DNA of 64,000 nt. Source: GCA-003244245 sp963822695 (GTDB lineage: Bacteria > Actinomycetota > Actinomycetes > Mycobacteriales > Pseudonocardiaceae). Location: positions 1-64,000 of the forward strand of contig CAWGJH010000028.1 of NCBI GenBank assembly GCA_963822695.1. Reading direction: 5' to 3'. The notes below the pieces were generated by a model. The model saw only the letters and a list, made by a program, of their open reading frames with translations, ran no database searches and was not told the origin of the DNA. Positions 7,977 through 16,042 of this stretch are shown here, piece by piece; the first letter of the stretch is position 1; every line of letters begins with the position of its first letter. A program made the translations under genes and the position numbers.

Positions 7977-8212
7977 GGACTGGTGGAACTGGTGACGGTC
8001 GCGGTCATCGAGGCACCGGTGTTCGATGCGCTGTTTTCCGGGATGGTCGCCGTGAACGAGGAAGGTGCCGCGGTCAGCACCGAGGCCGGCCGTCCCACCG
8101 TGGGGATCCCGTTCACCGCGACGGCCCGTGAGCGGCTGCGCACCGAGCCGTGAGCACCGATCGCCCGGCCCTGCATCGAACTCGCCTGGCAGCACCGGCA
8201 CCAGCTCCTGGG
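7977..8212 (+). pseudogene. Fragment of the Nudix-like gene (second copy)
   Basis: It is closely similar at DNA level to 467-706: both encode V-A-V-I-x-A-P-V-F-D-x-L-F-S then M-V-A-V-N-E-E-G-A-A-V-S-T-E-A-G-R-P-T-V-G-I-P-F. Only the last ~70 codons remain, a premature TGA follows R-L-R-T-E-P, and no start is present. It borders the TIR-STAND-TPR gene directly. Confidence 0.8.
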
Positions 8213-8215
8213 CTG

Positions 8216-8727
8216 ATGAGGGTTCTGGTCACAGAGCTGACCCGCTCTGGGACGTCTGCGCTGCCCAAGGACGTCCAGCGACTCGAAGGCGACCTACGCA
8301 CACCCCCGGACACCCGGACCGCGACACGACTCAGCTCATTCCCCGGCTCCTGGCCCTCCAGCAGGGTCGGGCACCTGAGCTGGTTGTCAACGGCGAGGGC
8401 ACCGCGGTCCGCGACGTCGTGCACGTGGCCGACATGGCGACCGCATTCGTCCTCGCCCTGCGTGCCTGCGAGCCGGGCGGCTGGCGCGCCTCCAACGTCG
8501 GCAGCGACCGCCCCAGCACCGTGAACGAAGTCATCACCACCGCCGAGGCAGTGACCGGAGGACCCGTCCCACGACAGCACACCACCGCCGCCCACGAGCC
8601 AGCGACACTATGGGCCGAGAACACCCGCATCCAATCCGAGCTGGGCTGGCGACCCCAAAAAGCCAAGCCTTCCCGAGATCATCTCAGCTGCCTGGACCGC
8701 CCTGAACAGCGACTAGTCGCCCGCTGA
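8216..8727 (+). pseudogene. Epimerase pseudogene (second copy, internal deletions)
   Basis: It aligns with the intact epimerase at 707-1657 but has lost the Rossmann glycine motif (M-R-V-L-V-T then directly L-T-R-S) and about 120 central residues including the Tyr/Lys pair. Homology resumes in another frame at G-H-P-D-R-D-T-T-Q-L-I-P, continues through R-D-V-V-H-V-A-D-M to S-E-L-G-W-R-P, and the C terminus is frameshifted again. It is clearly non-functional as an epimerase. Confidence 0.85.
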
Positions 8728-8806
8728 ATATTCGATCCTGGAATAGCGCGAAACCGACTGCGCCCCACCTACCGTGACGGTCTCAACTGCTGTTGCCTTG
8801 TCGACC

Positions 8807-9052
8807 ATGAGCACGGATCGAATCAGCGAGCCGGTGTGCCACGCCGATGACGACGTGCAAGCAAGACTGGCCGCGATTGACCAACGTCTTCACCAGATAT
8901 CGACCCACTTGGCCACCATCGGCACGTTGCTCCGCCAACTCGGCGAGATCCGAGCCACCCTCGACACGCTCATCGCGTCACTCACCTCACCAGAGCCGAT
9001 CGTGGCGAGGGCCGCGTGCGAGCTGCCTGGCTACGGGCAACGCGCGCCATGA
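8807..9052 (+). CDS. Small coiled-coil protein, paralogue of 1904-2101
   Basis: The 81-residue protein has M-S-T-D-R-I-S-E-P-V, then A-R-L-A-A-I-D-Q-R-L-H-Q-I-S-T-H-L and L-D-T-L-I-A-S-L, matching the 1904 gene in order and place behind the epimerase copy. Unlike the epimerase it stays open, with a longer C terminus (R-A-A-C-E-L-P-G-Y-G-Q-R). That suggests it may still be expressed. Function unknown; a helical oligomer is likely. Confidence 0.55.
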   Translation: MSTDRISEPVCHADDDVQARLAAIDQRLHQISTHLATIGTLLRQLGEIRATLDTLIASLTSPEPIVARAACELPGYGQRAP

Positions 9053-9291
9053 GCCCCGGCCGCCGGTTGAGCCTGCTTCCCACCCGCAGGCCGCTGGTTG
9101 AGCATGACCCCCGAGGCTCCCGGCGGGAGCTCCCGGCGGCCGGCTCCCAAACCGCCTCCGATCCCTCTGGAGGAGTCGGAAACCGCTGGGGTCGGTGGGC
9201 CGCACCACCGACCCCAACACCCGCTGCGCACCTGGGGTGGCGTCGTGGACATGCCGCGGCTCGGCAGCCGAGGGGGGTGCGAGCGAGGTGA
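9049..9291 (+). CDS. Doubtful ORF coupled to the coiled-coil gene
   Basis: The ATG overlaps the preceding stop (ATGA). The 80 residues are Arg/Pro/Gly-rich and resemble random GC-rich coding, and no family is recognised. Only the coupling supports it. Confidence 0.2.
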   Translation: MSPGRRLSLLPTRRPLVEHDPRGSRRELPAAGSQTASDPSGGVGNRWGRWAAPPTPTPAAHLGWRRGHAAARQPRGVRAR

Positions 9292-9297
9292 GTGTCG

Positions 9298-9543
9298 ATG
9301 AAGGGGAAGCACCACAAGCCACCGTGGTGGCGTCGCGGCCGTGGCGGAGAACAGCGGGAGCATCGGCCACGGGGGTCCCTGACCGAGATGGTGGACGGCG
9401 CCGGGTCGGCGCACCTGCTGATGACCAGCGAGGCCTTCGAGCAGGGCCTGCCGGCCCTATGTGGTGTTGCGACCCCTGGCATGAGCGCCGAGCTGGGGGA
9501 GCGCATCGGGAGGTGGATCACGGTGCGGATGTGGGAGCGATGA
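9298..9543 (+). CDS. Hypothetical small protein
   Basis: About 81 residues with a very basic N terminus (M-K-G-K-H-H-K-P-P-W-W-R-R-G-R-G) followed by an ordinary helical part (L-T-E-M-V-D-G-A-G-S-A-H-L-L-M-T-S-E-A-F) and L-P-A-L-C-G. The A-L-C-G string recalls the cysteine-signature family, but the second C-x2-C pair is missing. GCGAGGTGA precedes the start; GTG 9292 is the alternative. It is coupled through ATGA to a 31-residue ORF. No function assigned. Confidence 0.45.
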   Translation: MKGKHHKPPWWRRGRGGEQREHRPRGSLTEMVDGAGSAHLLMTSEAFEQGLPALCGVATPGMSAELGERIGRWITVRMWER

Positions 9544-9635
9544 CGGACCTGGAAGCGGGAACGAGACCGGCTCCGGAGAATGCGCCGTGGGCGGGTCCGG
9601 CTGATCCGACAGAACTGCCAGCAGTGCCGGCTTAG
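9540..9635 (+). CDS. 31-residue acidic Pro/Ala-rich peptide
   Basis: The ATG overlaps the stop of 9298-9543 (ATGA). The peptide M-T-D-L-E-A-G-T-R-P-A-P-E-N ends in L-P-A-V-P-A and is acidic and disordered. The tight coupling suggests it is translated. It could be a small regulator, a peptide substrate or a remnant. Confidence 0.35.
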   Translation: MTDLEAGTRPAPENAPWAGPADPTELPAVPA

Positions 9636-9718
9636 CTGTTTTATCCTCGCCGGTGAGAACCGGTTCCGCGTGGCTGCCGCCAGTCAGTGATCGCACAACA
9701 CGGAGACAAATGAAAGAC

Positions 9719-9787
9719 CCGGCCGACTGTTGGCCGAGCGACCCCTATCGCCCCCCGAATAGGTGTCAATTCCCGACAGTCGGCCGG
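9719..9787. other. Structured hairpin with 12-bp perfect arms
   Basis: Bases 9719-9730 pair perfectly with 9776-9787; the 45-nt loop holds a second CCTAT/ATAGG stem. It sits in the gene-free stretch 9636-9839, the only structure I see there. The place and shape recall 2237-2297. It may be a terminator, an attenuator or a small structured RNA. Confidence 0.45.
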
Positions 9788-9839
9788 TTCCACCGTGAGA
9801 GTTTTCCCACAGGAAAGATGAAGAAAAGGGCGATACCTC

Positions 9840-9908
9840 ATGAGCGGCAACACGCATCACGACAGGTCCCCTCAGGCCCCGGTCACCCAGATCTCACGGT
9901 CGGAATAA
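9840..9908 (+). CDS. 22-residue peptide gene
   Basis: The ATG follows AAAAGGGCG at a plausible distance; the peptide begins M-S-G-N-T-H-H-D-R-S-P-Q and ends I-S-R-S-E. Seven bases later the next gene starts, so it may be a leader or a short co-translated peptide. It is too short to prove. Confidence 0.3.
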   Translation: MSGNTHHDRSPQAPVTQISRSE

Positions 9909-9915
9909 CCACCCT

Positions 9916-10209
9916 ATGGACCAGATCTACGACGCCGGGCCCGGAGCTCCAGAAATAGTCGTCGTCCTCAAGCGCAGCCAATGCGGCGAGTCGCTGTTCC
10001 GGGAGCTGCGCAGCGCGCTGGCCACCGTGGCCGCGGAAGACCCACGTTACACGGTGCACGTGAGCACCGATGCCCGAAAGGGAACCCACACTCCCCTTGA
10101 CGATTATGGAAACAGTATTGAGCAGGTCCTTGCGGCGGCCGCGCACGAGGCGGTGCTGTTTCGACAAAGGAACCGCGATTCCCAGAGCGGCGGTGAGGGC
10201 GGCACATGA
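9916..10209 (+). CDS. Hypothetical protein, 97 residues
   Basis: The sequence has normal protein character: a short beta strand (E-I-V-V-V-L-K-R) followed by S-Q-C-G-E-S-L-F-R-E-L-R-S-A-L-A-T-V-A, then H-V-S-T-D-A-R-K-G, and a helix I-E-Q-V-L-A-A-A-A-H-E-A-V-L-F. No family is recognised. Its stop overlaps another ATG (10206), but that frame soon runs into the recombinase region on the other strand. That downstream gene may have been truncated when the recombinase element arrived. Confidence 0.5.
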   Translation: MDQIYDAGPGAPEIVVVLKRSQCGESLFRELRSALATVAAEDPRYTVHVSTDARKGTHTPLDDYGNSIEQVLAAAAHEAVLFRQRNRDSQSGGEGGT

Positions 10210-10438
10210 AGGTGAGGAACCCGACCAGTCACGCTCACCAGCGGCGCGAACAGCACACCCGAATCCCCTCTCACCGCTCCCCGGCGAGGAAGCCCGTCCC
10301 GGGCGGTTCAAACTGCCTACGAAACTCCGCCTCCGAGATGCACGGCTTGCGCCACACCCGCAGCCGGAGCCAGCCCCGAACGGCATACCGTTCACAGTCG
10401 GGCTTGTGCGGTCGCGCGGTCAGTCAGGGGTTTATCGA

Positions 10439-11854
10439 TCACGCCTGCTGCTCTTTCGGTTCGATTCGGACGGTGTCCGGATCGAACCCCGGCCTCGGGC
10501 GCGTGATGGGCAGCACGGTGACCGTCATCAGACAGTCGAGCACGGCGCGGCGTCGGCCGATGTCCAGCCCGGCCCACACCGCGGCGGGGTCCGGGGCGTC
10601 CACGATCCCGGCCAGCGGACTGCTGGAGGTCGCCGCGGCGATCTCGGCTTCGGCGCGTTCCAGCCGGGCCGTGGCGCGGCTACGGGCGATCTGCGCCTCA
10701 GCCCGGGTCAACTCGCCCTCGCCCAGCATCTCAGCGATCTCGGCCAGCCGAACGCGGGCGGCACTGGCCGTGGCCCGCAGCCCGGCAAGATCCACCTCCG
10801 GCGTAGCAGGACGCAACAACCCGATAGCGTCCGGACGGGACAACCGCTCCACAATGATCGCCTCAACATAGGCGTCCAACGGCCCGGCTATCCGCACCAC
10901 GTGCCCGGTAGTGCCACGCTCACCAGGGCAGCGATAGCACGGGATACCTCGGCCCGCCGTGGACACCCGCAGCGACGGCCGCCCACACCCCGCGCACCGG
11001 TAAATCCCCGACCCCAGCCACTTCACCCGAGCATCGGAAGGACTGGTACGCCGGGCCGGGTCAGTCAGAATCGCTACCACCGCCCGCCACTGCTCCTCCG
11101 GCACAATCGCCGGCCAACTCGCCAGGCCGATCACCTGCCCCTGATGCTGGCGCAGCCCGGCATTACGGGGCTTGAGCAGCAGCGCGCGCACCGAATGCGC
11201 GTCCCACGCCCGGGCCTTCATCGAGGTGGTTAACCCGGCCTTGTTCAGCTCCCGCGCCACCGACCGCAGCGACGCCCCGGCCAGGATCGACTCCACTGCG
11301 GCGCGCACCGCCACGGCCTCGGGTTCCCGCACCGTGATCCCGTCGTCCTCATAGCCGAACGGTCGCGGACCGCCCGAGCGGTCACCAGTCTGGGCGCGCT
11401 GCAACGCCGCTGCCGCCACCCGCTCACCGCGATGTTCGCTCTCATACCGGGCCAGCGTGCCCAGCGTGCGGGCCAGCATCCGCCCGGACGGGGTCGACAA
11501 GTCCAGCGTCCCCGCCCGCACACAGTGGGTGGGGACCTCCCGGCCGTCGTTGCACGCGCTGATGTACTCCTCCAGTTCAATCGGGGAGCGGTGCAGCCGG
11601 TCGGTGTGCCAGGCCAGCACGGCATCAATGCGCCCGGCCCGGATCGCCTGCAGCATCGCCTGGTAACGCGGCCGTCGCTTCCCCGAGTAGGCGCTCAGGT
11701 CGTTGTCGCAGAACACCTCGACCACCGACCAGCCCAGACGCCCAGCCAGCTCACGGCAGTCCTGCTCTTGGCGTTCGACGCCGAGCCCGGCGCCGGTCTT
11801 GTCGTGCGAGATCCGGCAGTAGATCGCGGCTCGGCGAGGGGATGAGTCCATCAT
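10439..11854 (-). CDS. Large serine recombinase / resolvase-type integrase
   Basis: The 471-residue protein cuts and rejoins DNA via a phosphoserine intermediate. The N-terminal resolvase domain has A-I-Y-C-R-I-S with the probable nucleophile Ser16, followed by D-N-D-L-S-A-Y-S-G-K-R-R-P-R-Y and the arginine-rich R-L-H-R-S-P-I-E-L. A recombinase domain (S-V-A-R-E-L-N-K-A-G) and a zinc-ribbon (C-A-G-C ... C-Y-R-C) follow, then a coiled-coil-like C terminus. It starts 12 bp after the DUF222-HNH gene on the same strand. No Shine-Dalgarno is seen. Attachment sites could not be identified. Confidence 0.9.
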   Translation of the reverse strand: MMDSSPRRAAIYCRISHDKTGAGLGVERQEQDCRELAGRLGWSVVEVFCDNDLSAYSGKRRPRYQAMLQAIRAGRIDAVLAWHTDRLHRSPIELEEYISACNDGREVPTHCVRAGTLDLSTPSGRMLARTLGTLARYESEHRGERVAAAALQRAQTGDRSGGPRPFGYEDDGITVREPEAVAVRAAVESILAGASLRSVARELNKAGLTTSMKARAWDAHSVRALLLKPRNAGLRQHQGQVIGLASWPAIVPEEQWRAVVAILTDPARRTSPSDARVKWLGSGIYRCAGCGRPSLRVSTAGRGIPCYRCPGERGTTGHVVRIAGPLDAYVEAIIVERLSRPDAIGLLRPATPEVDLAGLRATASAARVRLAEIAEMLGEGELTRAEAQIARSRATARLERAEAEIAAATSSSPLAGIVDAPDPAAVWAGLDIGRRRAVLDCLMTVTVLPITRPRPGFDPDTVRIEPKEQQA

Positions 11855-11866
11855 GAGGAGAGTGTG

Positions 11867-13540
11867 TCATATACTGACTGTCGTCCAGTGGAAGTGCCCA
11901 GCTTGGAGTTGCTGCAGTTGCCAGCCACCCTGGTGCTTGAGCCGGTGGTCGTGTCGGCAGGCGTGGCCGAGATTGTCGTCGGTGGTGGGTCCGCCATGAT
12001 CGTGGTCGTGGGTATGGTCGGTGTCCGCGGTACGGGCGGGGGCGCGACAGCCGATCATGGTGCAGGACCGGTCCCGGATCTCCAGGTATCGGCGCAGGGA
12101 TGCACCGGGGGTGCGCCGGTGGGCGTCGCCAGCGTAGCGGTCCTCGCCGGTGGTGATGTCCTGTTGGAGCTGGCGAAGAAGATCGGCCAGCACGTCGGTC
12201 CAGGCACCCGACCCGGTACATTGCTCGCCGAGGATGCGCAGGGTAGCGGCAGGGACCTGTAGCTCCACGATCGCGCGGCAGCCTGCTGTCCGGGTGGGCG
12301 TGCCGGTGGGCCGGGCCCGGGTGATCCCGCAGTGGCTGAGTTGCCCTTGCTCGTCGGTGATCGCGAAGCGCCACTCGGCGCCACCGAGGGTGGTGGCGAG
12401 CTCACGGGCCAGCTCGGCGTGCACCGGCCCCCAACCGGCCAACTCGGCGGGGTACTCGTCGCCGCCGAGCAGGGTGGACAGCCGCACCCGCAGCTCCATT
12501 CCCGCGCCCGCCGGACCACGCTGTGCCAGGTCGTCAGGGGCGGAACACCCGCCCTCAGCGGCCCCGCTGCCGTCGTCGGGCCCGCTGCCGTCGTCAGGCC
12601 CCTTGCCGTCTTCGGGCTCGCCGCCGCCGTCACCGTTGTTGCCCTCGTCGTCGGGTCCGTCCTCGTTCGCGTGGGTGGTGCGGAGGTGGGCCAGGATGGC
12701 CGCATCGTCCAGGCCGGTGTAGGTGCCGTCGGTCATGCCGAGGAAAAGGTCGGCGCGGATGTGGTCGATGGGGCGACGGTCGCCGGCGTGTTTGGCGGCC
12801 TTGGCCAGCGCGTCGATGTGTCCGGAGGCCGCAGCGACCCGGTCCACGGGCAGATTGTATCCGGATAGGTTCGCAGAGCCGTCGGGATTGCGGTAGCTGA
12901 CCACCTTCCGATCCGCGAGGGCTTGCTCGTAGCGGCGCCGGGCCCACTCCGGGTCGAGGGCGATCGCCAGTTTCTTGATCTGCTCGATGAGCTGCCCGGT
13001 GGTCAGCCCTGGCGCCCGGGGCAACAGCTCCGCGCACAGCGCGCGGGCCACCTCCGGGTGCAACTCGATGGTCCACTCTGACAGCACCCGGGCGCGGGGC
13101 TCGTCTACTACTCCTGCGTTCATCGCGGCGTGCACCGCGGGTAGTCGAGTCACCAGGTCGTGGGCCAGCCAGAACTGGGCGTCGGCGGCGCGGCGGGTGA
13201 GGACCAGTGCGGCGCGGATCTCATCCGGGGAGAACTCATCAGGGAAGGCCATGCGGGGCGACTCGCCAGCCGGGCCGACATCACACAGCCCGACTTCGAC
13301 CATGGTGGCCATCAACCGGGCCCGCTCGTGATTCACCTGCCGATACTGTGCCTTGAGCACCTCCACACAGTCATAACCCGACAACCGGGAAAGCTCGATT
13401 CCAGCGAGGACGCCCGCCAGCTCCGGGCCCGGCGGAACCTCCGCCAAGCCCACGGGAATCACCTGCCGAACGGTCACGAACAGCACGCTACAACCCACCA
13501 CCGACAAAAACGGGCGCTCCCACAGCTCCGCACTCAGCAC
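11867..13540 (-). CDS. DUF222 / HNH endonuclease domain protein
   Basis: About 557 residues from GTG 13540; a downstream GTG (13477) may be the true start because homology-like sequence begins there. The helical DUF222 part is followed by an acidic Gly/Asp linker (D-D-G-S-G-P-D-D-G-S-G) and a C-terminal HNH nuclease motif D-T-D-H-T-H-D-H-D-H-G-G ... N-L ... C-R-H-D-H-R-L-K-H. Such proteins are abundant in actinobacteria and often lie in mobile regions; some are mobile-intron-like nucleases. The recombinase follows after 12 bp, suggesting one transcription unit. A C-terminal fragment of another member lies at 60140-60300. Confidence 0.85.
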   Translation of the reverse strand: MLSAELWERPFLSVVGCSVLFVTVRQVIPVGLAEVPPGPELAGVLAGIELSRLSGYDCVEVLKAQYRQVNHERARLMATMVEVGLCDVGPAGESPRMAFPDEFSPDEIRAALVLTRRAADAQFWLAHDLVTRLPAVHAAMNAGVVDEPRARVLSEWTIELHPEVARALCAELLPRAPGLTTGQLIEQIKKLAIALDPEWARRRYEQALADRKVVSYRNPDGSANLSGYNLPVDRVAAASGHIDALAKAAKHAGDRRPIDHIRADLFLGMTDGTYTGLDDAAILAHLRTTHANEDGPDDEGNNGDGGGEPEDGKGPDDGSGPDDGSGAAEGGCSAPDDLAQRGPAGAGMELRVRLSTLLGGDEYPAELAGWGPVHAELARELATTLGGAEWRFAITDEQGQLSHCGITRARPTGTPTRTAGCRAIVELQVPAATLRILGEQCTGSGAWTDVLADLLRQLQQDITTGEDRYAGDAHRRTPGASLRRYLEIRDRSCTMIGCRAPARTADTDHTHDHDHGGPTTDDNLGHACRHDHRLKHQGGWQLQQLQAGHFHWTTVSI

Positions 13541-13567
13541 CCCGCAATCCCGAGCCGGCGCCGGTGA

Positions 13568-13864
13568 TCACAAGGTGCGTACCGGGGTGCCGACCTGGTG
13601 TCGTAGGTGGGCGACCTCGTTGATGTGCTGGTGCGCGGCGGCGTGCCGACCGAGTTCCCACAGGTCCTCGGCGACGCGGCGGGAGCGGATGGCGCTGATG
13701 GTGTCCTGGGCGGCGGTGCCGATCGCGACGGCCTCGGCCGGGTCGCCGGTGGTCAATGCGCAGCCTCTCACCCCCGACAACGCCACCCGCAGCCGTTCAG
13801 CTCCCGCGCTCACTCGATCTCCGCCACACCAGGCGTGAACGGCTCGTGCAACTCCCGGGCCGAT
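13568..13864 (-). pseudogene. C-terminal fragment of an XRE/TPR-type regulator
   Basis: The minus-strand frame reads G-D-P-A-E-A-V-A-I-G-T-A-A-Q-D-T-I-S-A-I-R-S-R-R-V-A-E-D-L and A-A-A-H-Q-H-I-N-E-V-A-H-L-R-H, characteristic of the C-terminal end of actinobacterial helix-turn-helix regulators with helical repeats (compare 34303-35464). No helix-turn-helix remains upstream, so it is a remnant. Confidence 0.55.
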
Positions 13865-14004
13865 ACCATTCGCACTGAACTGTGGATACACCGTACGCTC
13901 GACGCCACGGGAAGTGTCCCCCCGAAAGGAATTTTCAGTCATGGCAACGATTCCGATGCCGGAGCCGGCGCAGGTTGGCGCGAGCCGCGCGGATTCTTGA
14001 GGCA

Positions 14005-14532
14005 ATGCAGGCGCACCCCGGTTATGATCGGCTGAGCAGTTCCTCGATGAAGTACTCCACCTGCTGGGCCACTTTCACCGGCTATCCGGTGGTCAGTCGG
14101 TGGTCGCTTCAGCGAGATGCTGGCCCGCTGTTGACCGAGGCCCTGCGGGTCCTGGCGCTCAAGGCGGCGGTGTTCGAGCTGAGCGGCGGCGACGAGAATG
14201 CTGCTGAGCTGCTGGTGTCCGCGCCCGTGGACGAGATGGTGCACGCGGTGCTGGCGCAGTTCACGGTGATGACCCGGATGCAGGCCGACCTGGGCGTGGT
14301 GTTCCCGCACGCCACCGAACTGGAGCGGTTTGACTACACGCGGGGCTGCCGCACCGACGAGTATTACGCCGCTGCGGGGTGGGGCGAGCAGCCACTGCGG
14401 TATTGGCTGGACAGAGCGGAGGTCACTCGCCGGTTGGCGATCCTCAACACCCGCTACGGGCAGGCAGGCATCGGACAGGACGGCCGCAGTCACGACTTCG
14501 ACTTCGACTTCGAGGCCGTGACGGCCGCCTAG
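14005..14532 (+). CDS. Hypothetical protein, possibly frameshifted at its N terminus
   Basis: The 175-residue frame (M-Q-A-H-P-G-Y-D-R-L ... R-D-A-G-P-L-L-T-E-A-L-R-V-L-A-L-K-A-A-V-F) contains V-D-E-M-V-H-A-V-L-A-Q-F-T-V-M and V-V-F-P-H. This weakly resembles the helical domain of glycine-rich-domain proteins. A better start with Shine-Dalgarno GAAAGGA lies at ATG 13941 in another frame (M-A-T-I-P-M-P-E-P-A-Q-V). Joining them needs one frameshift near 13995, so the gene may be damaged or misread. No function assigned. Confidence 0.5.
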   Translation: MQAHPGYDRLSSSSMKYSTCWATFTGYPVVSRWSLQRDAGPLLTEALRVLALKAAVFELSGGDENAAELLVSAPVDEMVHAVLAQFTVMTRMQADLGVVFPHATELERFDYTRGCRTDEYYAAAGWGEQPLRYWLDRAEVTRRLAILNTRYGQAGIGQDGRSHDFDFDFEAVTAA

Positions 14533-14533
14533 C

Positions 14534-14990
14534 TCAGTCGTGATGGGCGAGTTCGTAGGACAGGACCTGGCGTAGCGCCGTGGTGACCACCTCGGGTGCG
14601 AACCGCTGGCTCGCCACCTCTTCGGCGCGGTCGATCGCGCCGAAGAGGTCGTCCGGCTTGGCCACGCGCAACACAGCAACGAGCCAGCCCTCCAGATCCG
14701 TCACATCGTCGGGCAACTTCAGGGCCGCCGCTGTGGGCTCGGGCCTGGGAGTCGCGGGGTCCGGCAGCGGCGCACCCTGGGAGGCGTACCGACCGACGGG
14801 AAGGCCCACCCGGTATGGGTTGGACGCAGACCGCGTTCCCCTCCGGGTCGATGCGCCAACCAATCTGCCGGTTGTAGCGGTAGTCGCGGGCAGGCCGGTC
14901 CAGAACGTCGAACTGGCCCGGTCTCAGCCTCCGTGCGGGGCACACCACGCACGTGTCTCCGCACGGCAAATGGGGGAGCTGGCCGTCCAT
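14534..14990 (-). pseudogene. Hypothetical small protein split by a frameshift
   Basis: The N-terminal frame (M-D-G-Q-L-P-H-L-P-C-G-D-T-C-V-V-C ... N-R-Q-I-G-W-R-I-D-P-E-G-N-A) and the C-terminal frame (Q-G-A-P-L-P-D-P-A-T-P ... L-E-G-W-L-V-A-V-L-R-V-A-K-P-D-D-L) are both protein-like and meet near 14800-14830. One indel would restore about 150 residues. The cysteine cluster suggests metal binding. It is convergent with the preceding gene. Family not recognised. Confidence 0.5.
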
Positions 14991-15022
14991 ACCAATTACC
15001 GTACGGGATATGGAGTTAAGCC

Positions 15023-15710
15023 GTGACTGTGTTGTCTCCGCCGCGCCACCCGCTGGTCGAGTGCGCCCTTGGTGACGCGAAGCGGTGGTGGGCGGGCCAG
15101 ATCATCGACGACCGGCCCGCGTTGGCGCATGCCGTCCGGGGTTGCCGTGACGCTCGGCGAGTATGTCGCCGGTACGGCCCCGGAGTTGATCGCCGCCGCG
15201 CTGCTGCATGACGCTCCGGAGTTCGCGCCCGCGGACATCGATGTGGATGCCGTGCTTCGCCGGCGGTACGGGAGTGAGGTGGTGCGGATCGTGCGGGCGC
15301 TGGAGGCCGAGCATCACGCCCTGGACACTGCTAGCTCGATTATCACCGTCGATGACCTGCCGGTGCTGCTGGCCTCGACAGCCGACAAGATCGTGGCGCT
15401 GGCGTCGCTGTCGCGGCGAGCGGAGAGATTCGGTGACGTGACGGGCTTTTTCGCCGCCCGGCCCGCCTTGCTGCGGCTTCTGCCGCATTTCCGGGCGTTC
15501 GCCCTCGCTGGTGTTGGCCGTGTGCCTACCGGCATGTCGACCCGCCTCGACCAGGTGCTCACCGCCTTGACCGATGCGGCGGGGATCTCGGTGAACCCGG
15601 TCACCATCGCCCGGCTACGGCGCCGCCTGGCCGCCCAGGCCGGGCTCCCGGGCCAGGGCTGTGTCCGGGACCCGATCCGTGTCTGGCGGCTGTCCGACGT
15701 CGAGCGGTAG
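15023..15710 (+). pseudogene. HD-domain phosphohydrolase-like gene with one frameshift
   Basis: Frame 1 from GTG 15023 (GGAG 8 bases upstream) gives A-L-G-D-A-K-R-W-W-A-G-Q-I-I-D-D-R-P-A-L-A-H-A-V-R. After a G-run at 15138-15141 the sequence continues in another frame as V-A-V-T-L-G-E-Y-V ... A-A-L-L-H-D-A-P-E. Dropping one G restores a continuous ~228-residue protein with the HD metal motif (His-Asp). Relatives hydrolyse (p)ppGpp or nucleotides. Either a real inactivation or a homopolymer error. Confidence 0.7.
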
Positions 15711-15731
15711 CGGCTGCCGAACAGGTCGAGC

Positions 15732-15929
15732 GTGGTGTTCAATTACGCGCTGCCGCCGTTCACTGGCCTGCCCGCTGAACACTGGGCACTGGGCTGGCAC
15801 CGGGTCCAGGCGGCGACCTGGCTCCTTGCCTGCGCCACCAGCGGCGTGGACAAACCAGCCACCGACCCCCGGCACCTGGTCGTCCTGCGCCGGCAACTCA
15901 CCAGCGCCCGCGAACTCCTGGCCGCATAG
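15732..15929 (+). CDS. Small hypothetical protein
   Basis: 65 residues from GTG, with normal composition (A-L-P-P-F-T-G-L-P-A-E-H-W-A-L-G-W-H-R-V-Q-A-A-T-W-L-L-A) and a helical C terminus (L-V-V-L-R-R-Q-L-T-S-A-R-E-L-L-A-A). It lies 21 bp after the HD-domain gene on the same strand. No family recognised. Confidence 0.45.
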   Translation: MVFNYALPPFTGLPAEHWALGWHRVQAATWLLACATSGVDKPATDPRHLVVLRRQLTSARELLAA

Positions 15930-16042
15930 GCACCGATCGGATGGTCGCGTGATCACCTTCGCGTTTCAACACCTCTCTCCGGTAAACCCTTTGTGAGTAA
16001 ACCCCTTGTGTAAAACTCCGTTAACCTGTTACGTCGTGAAGA

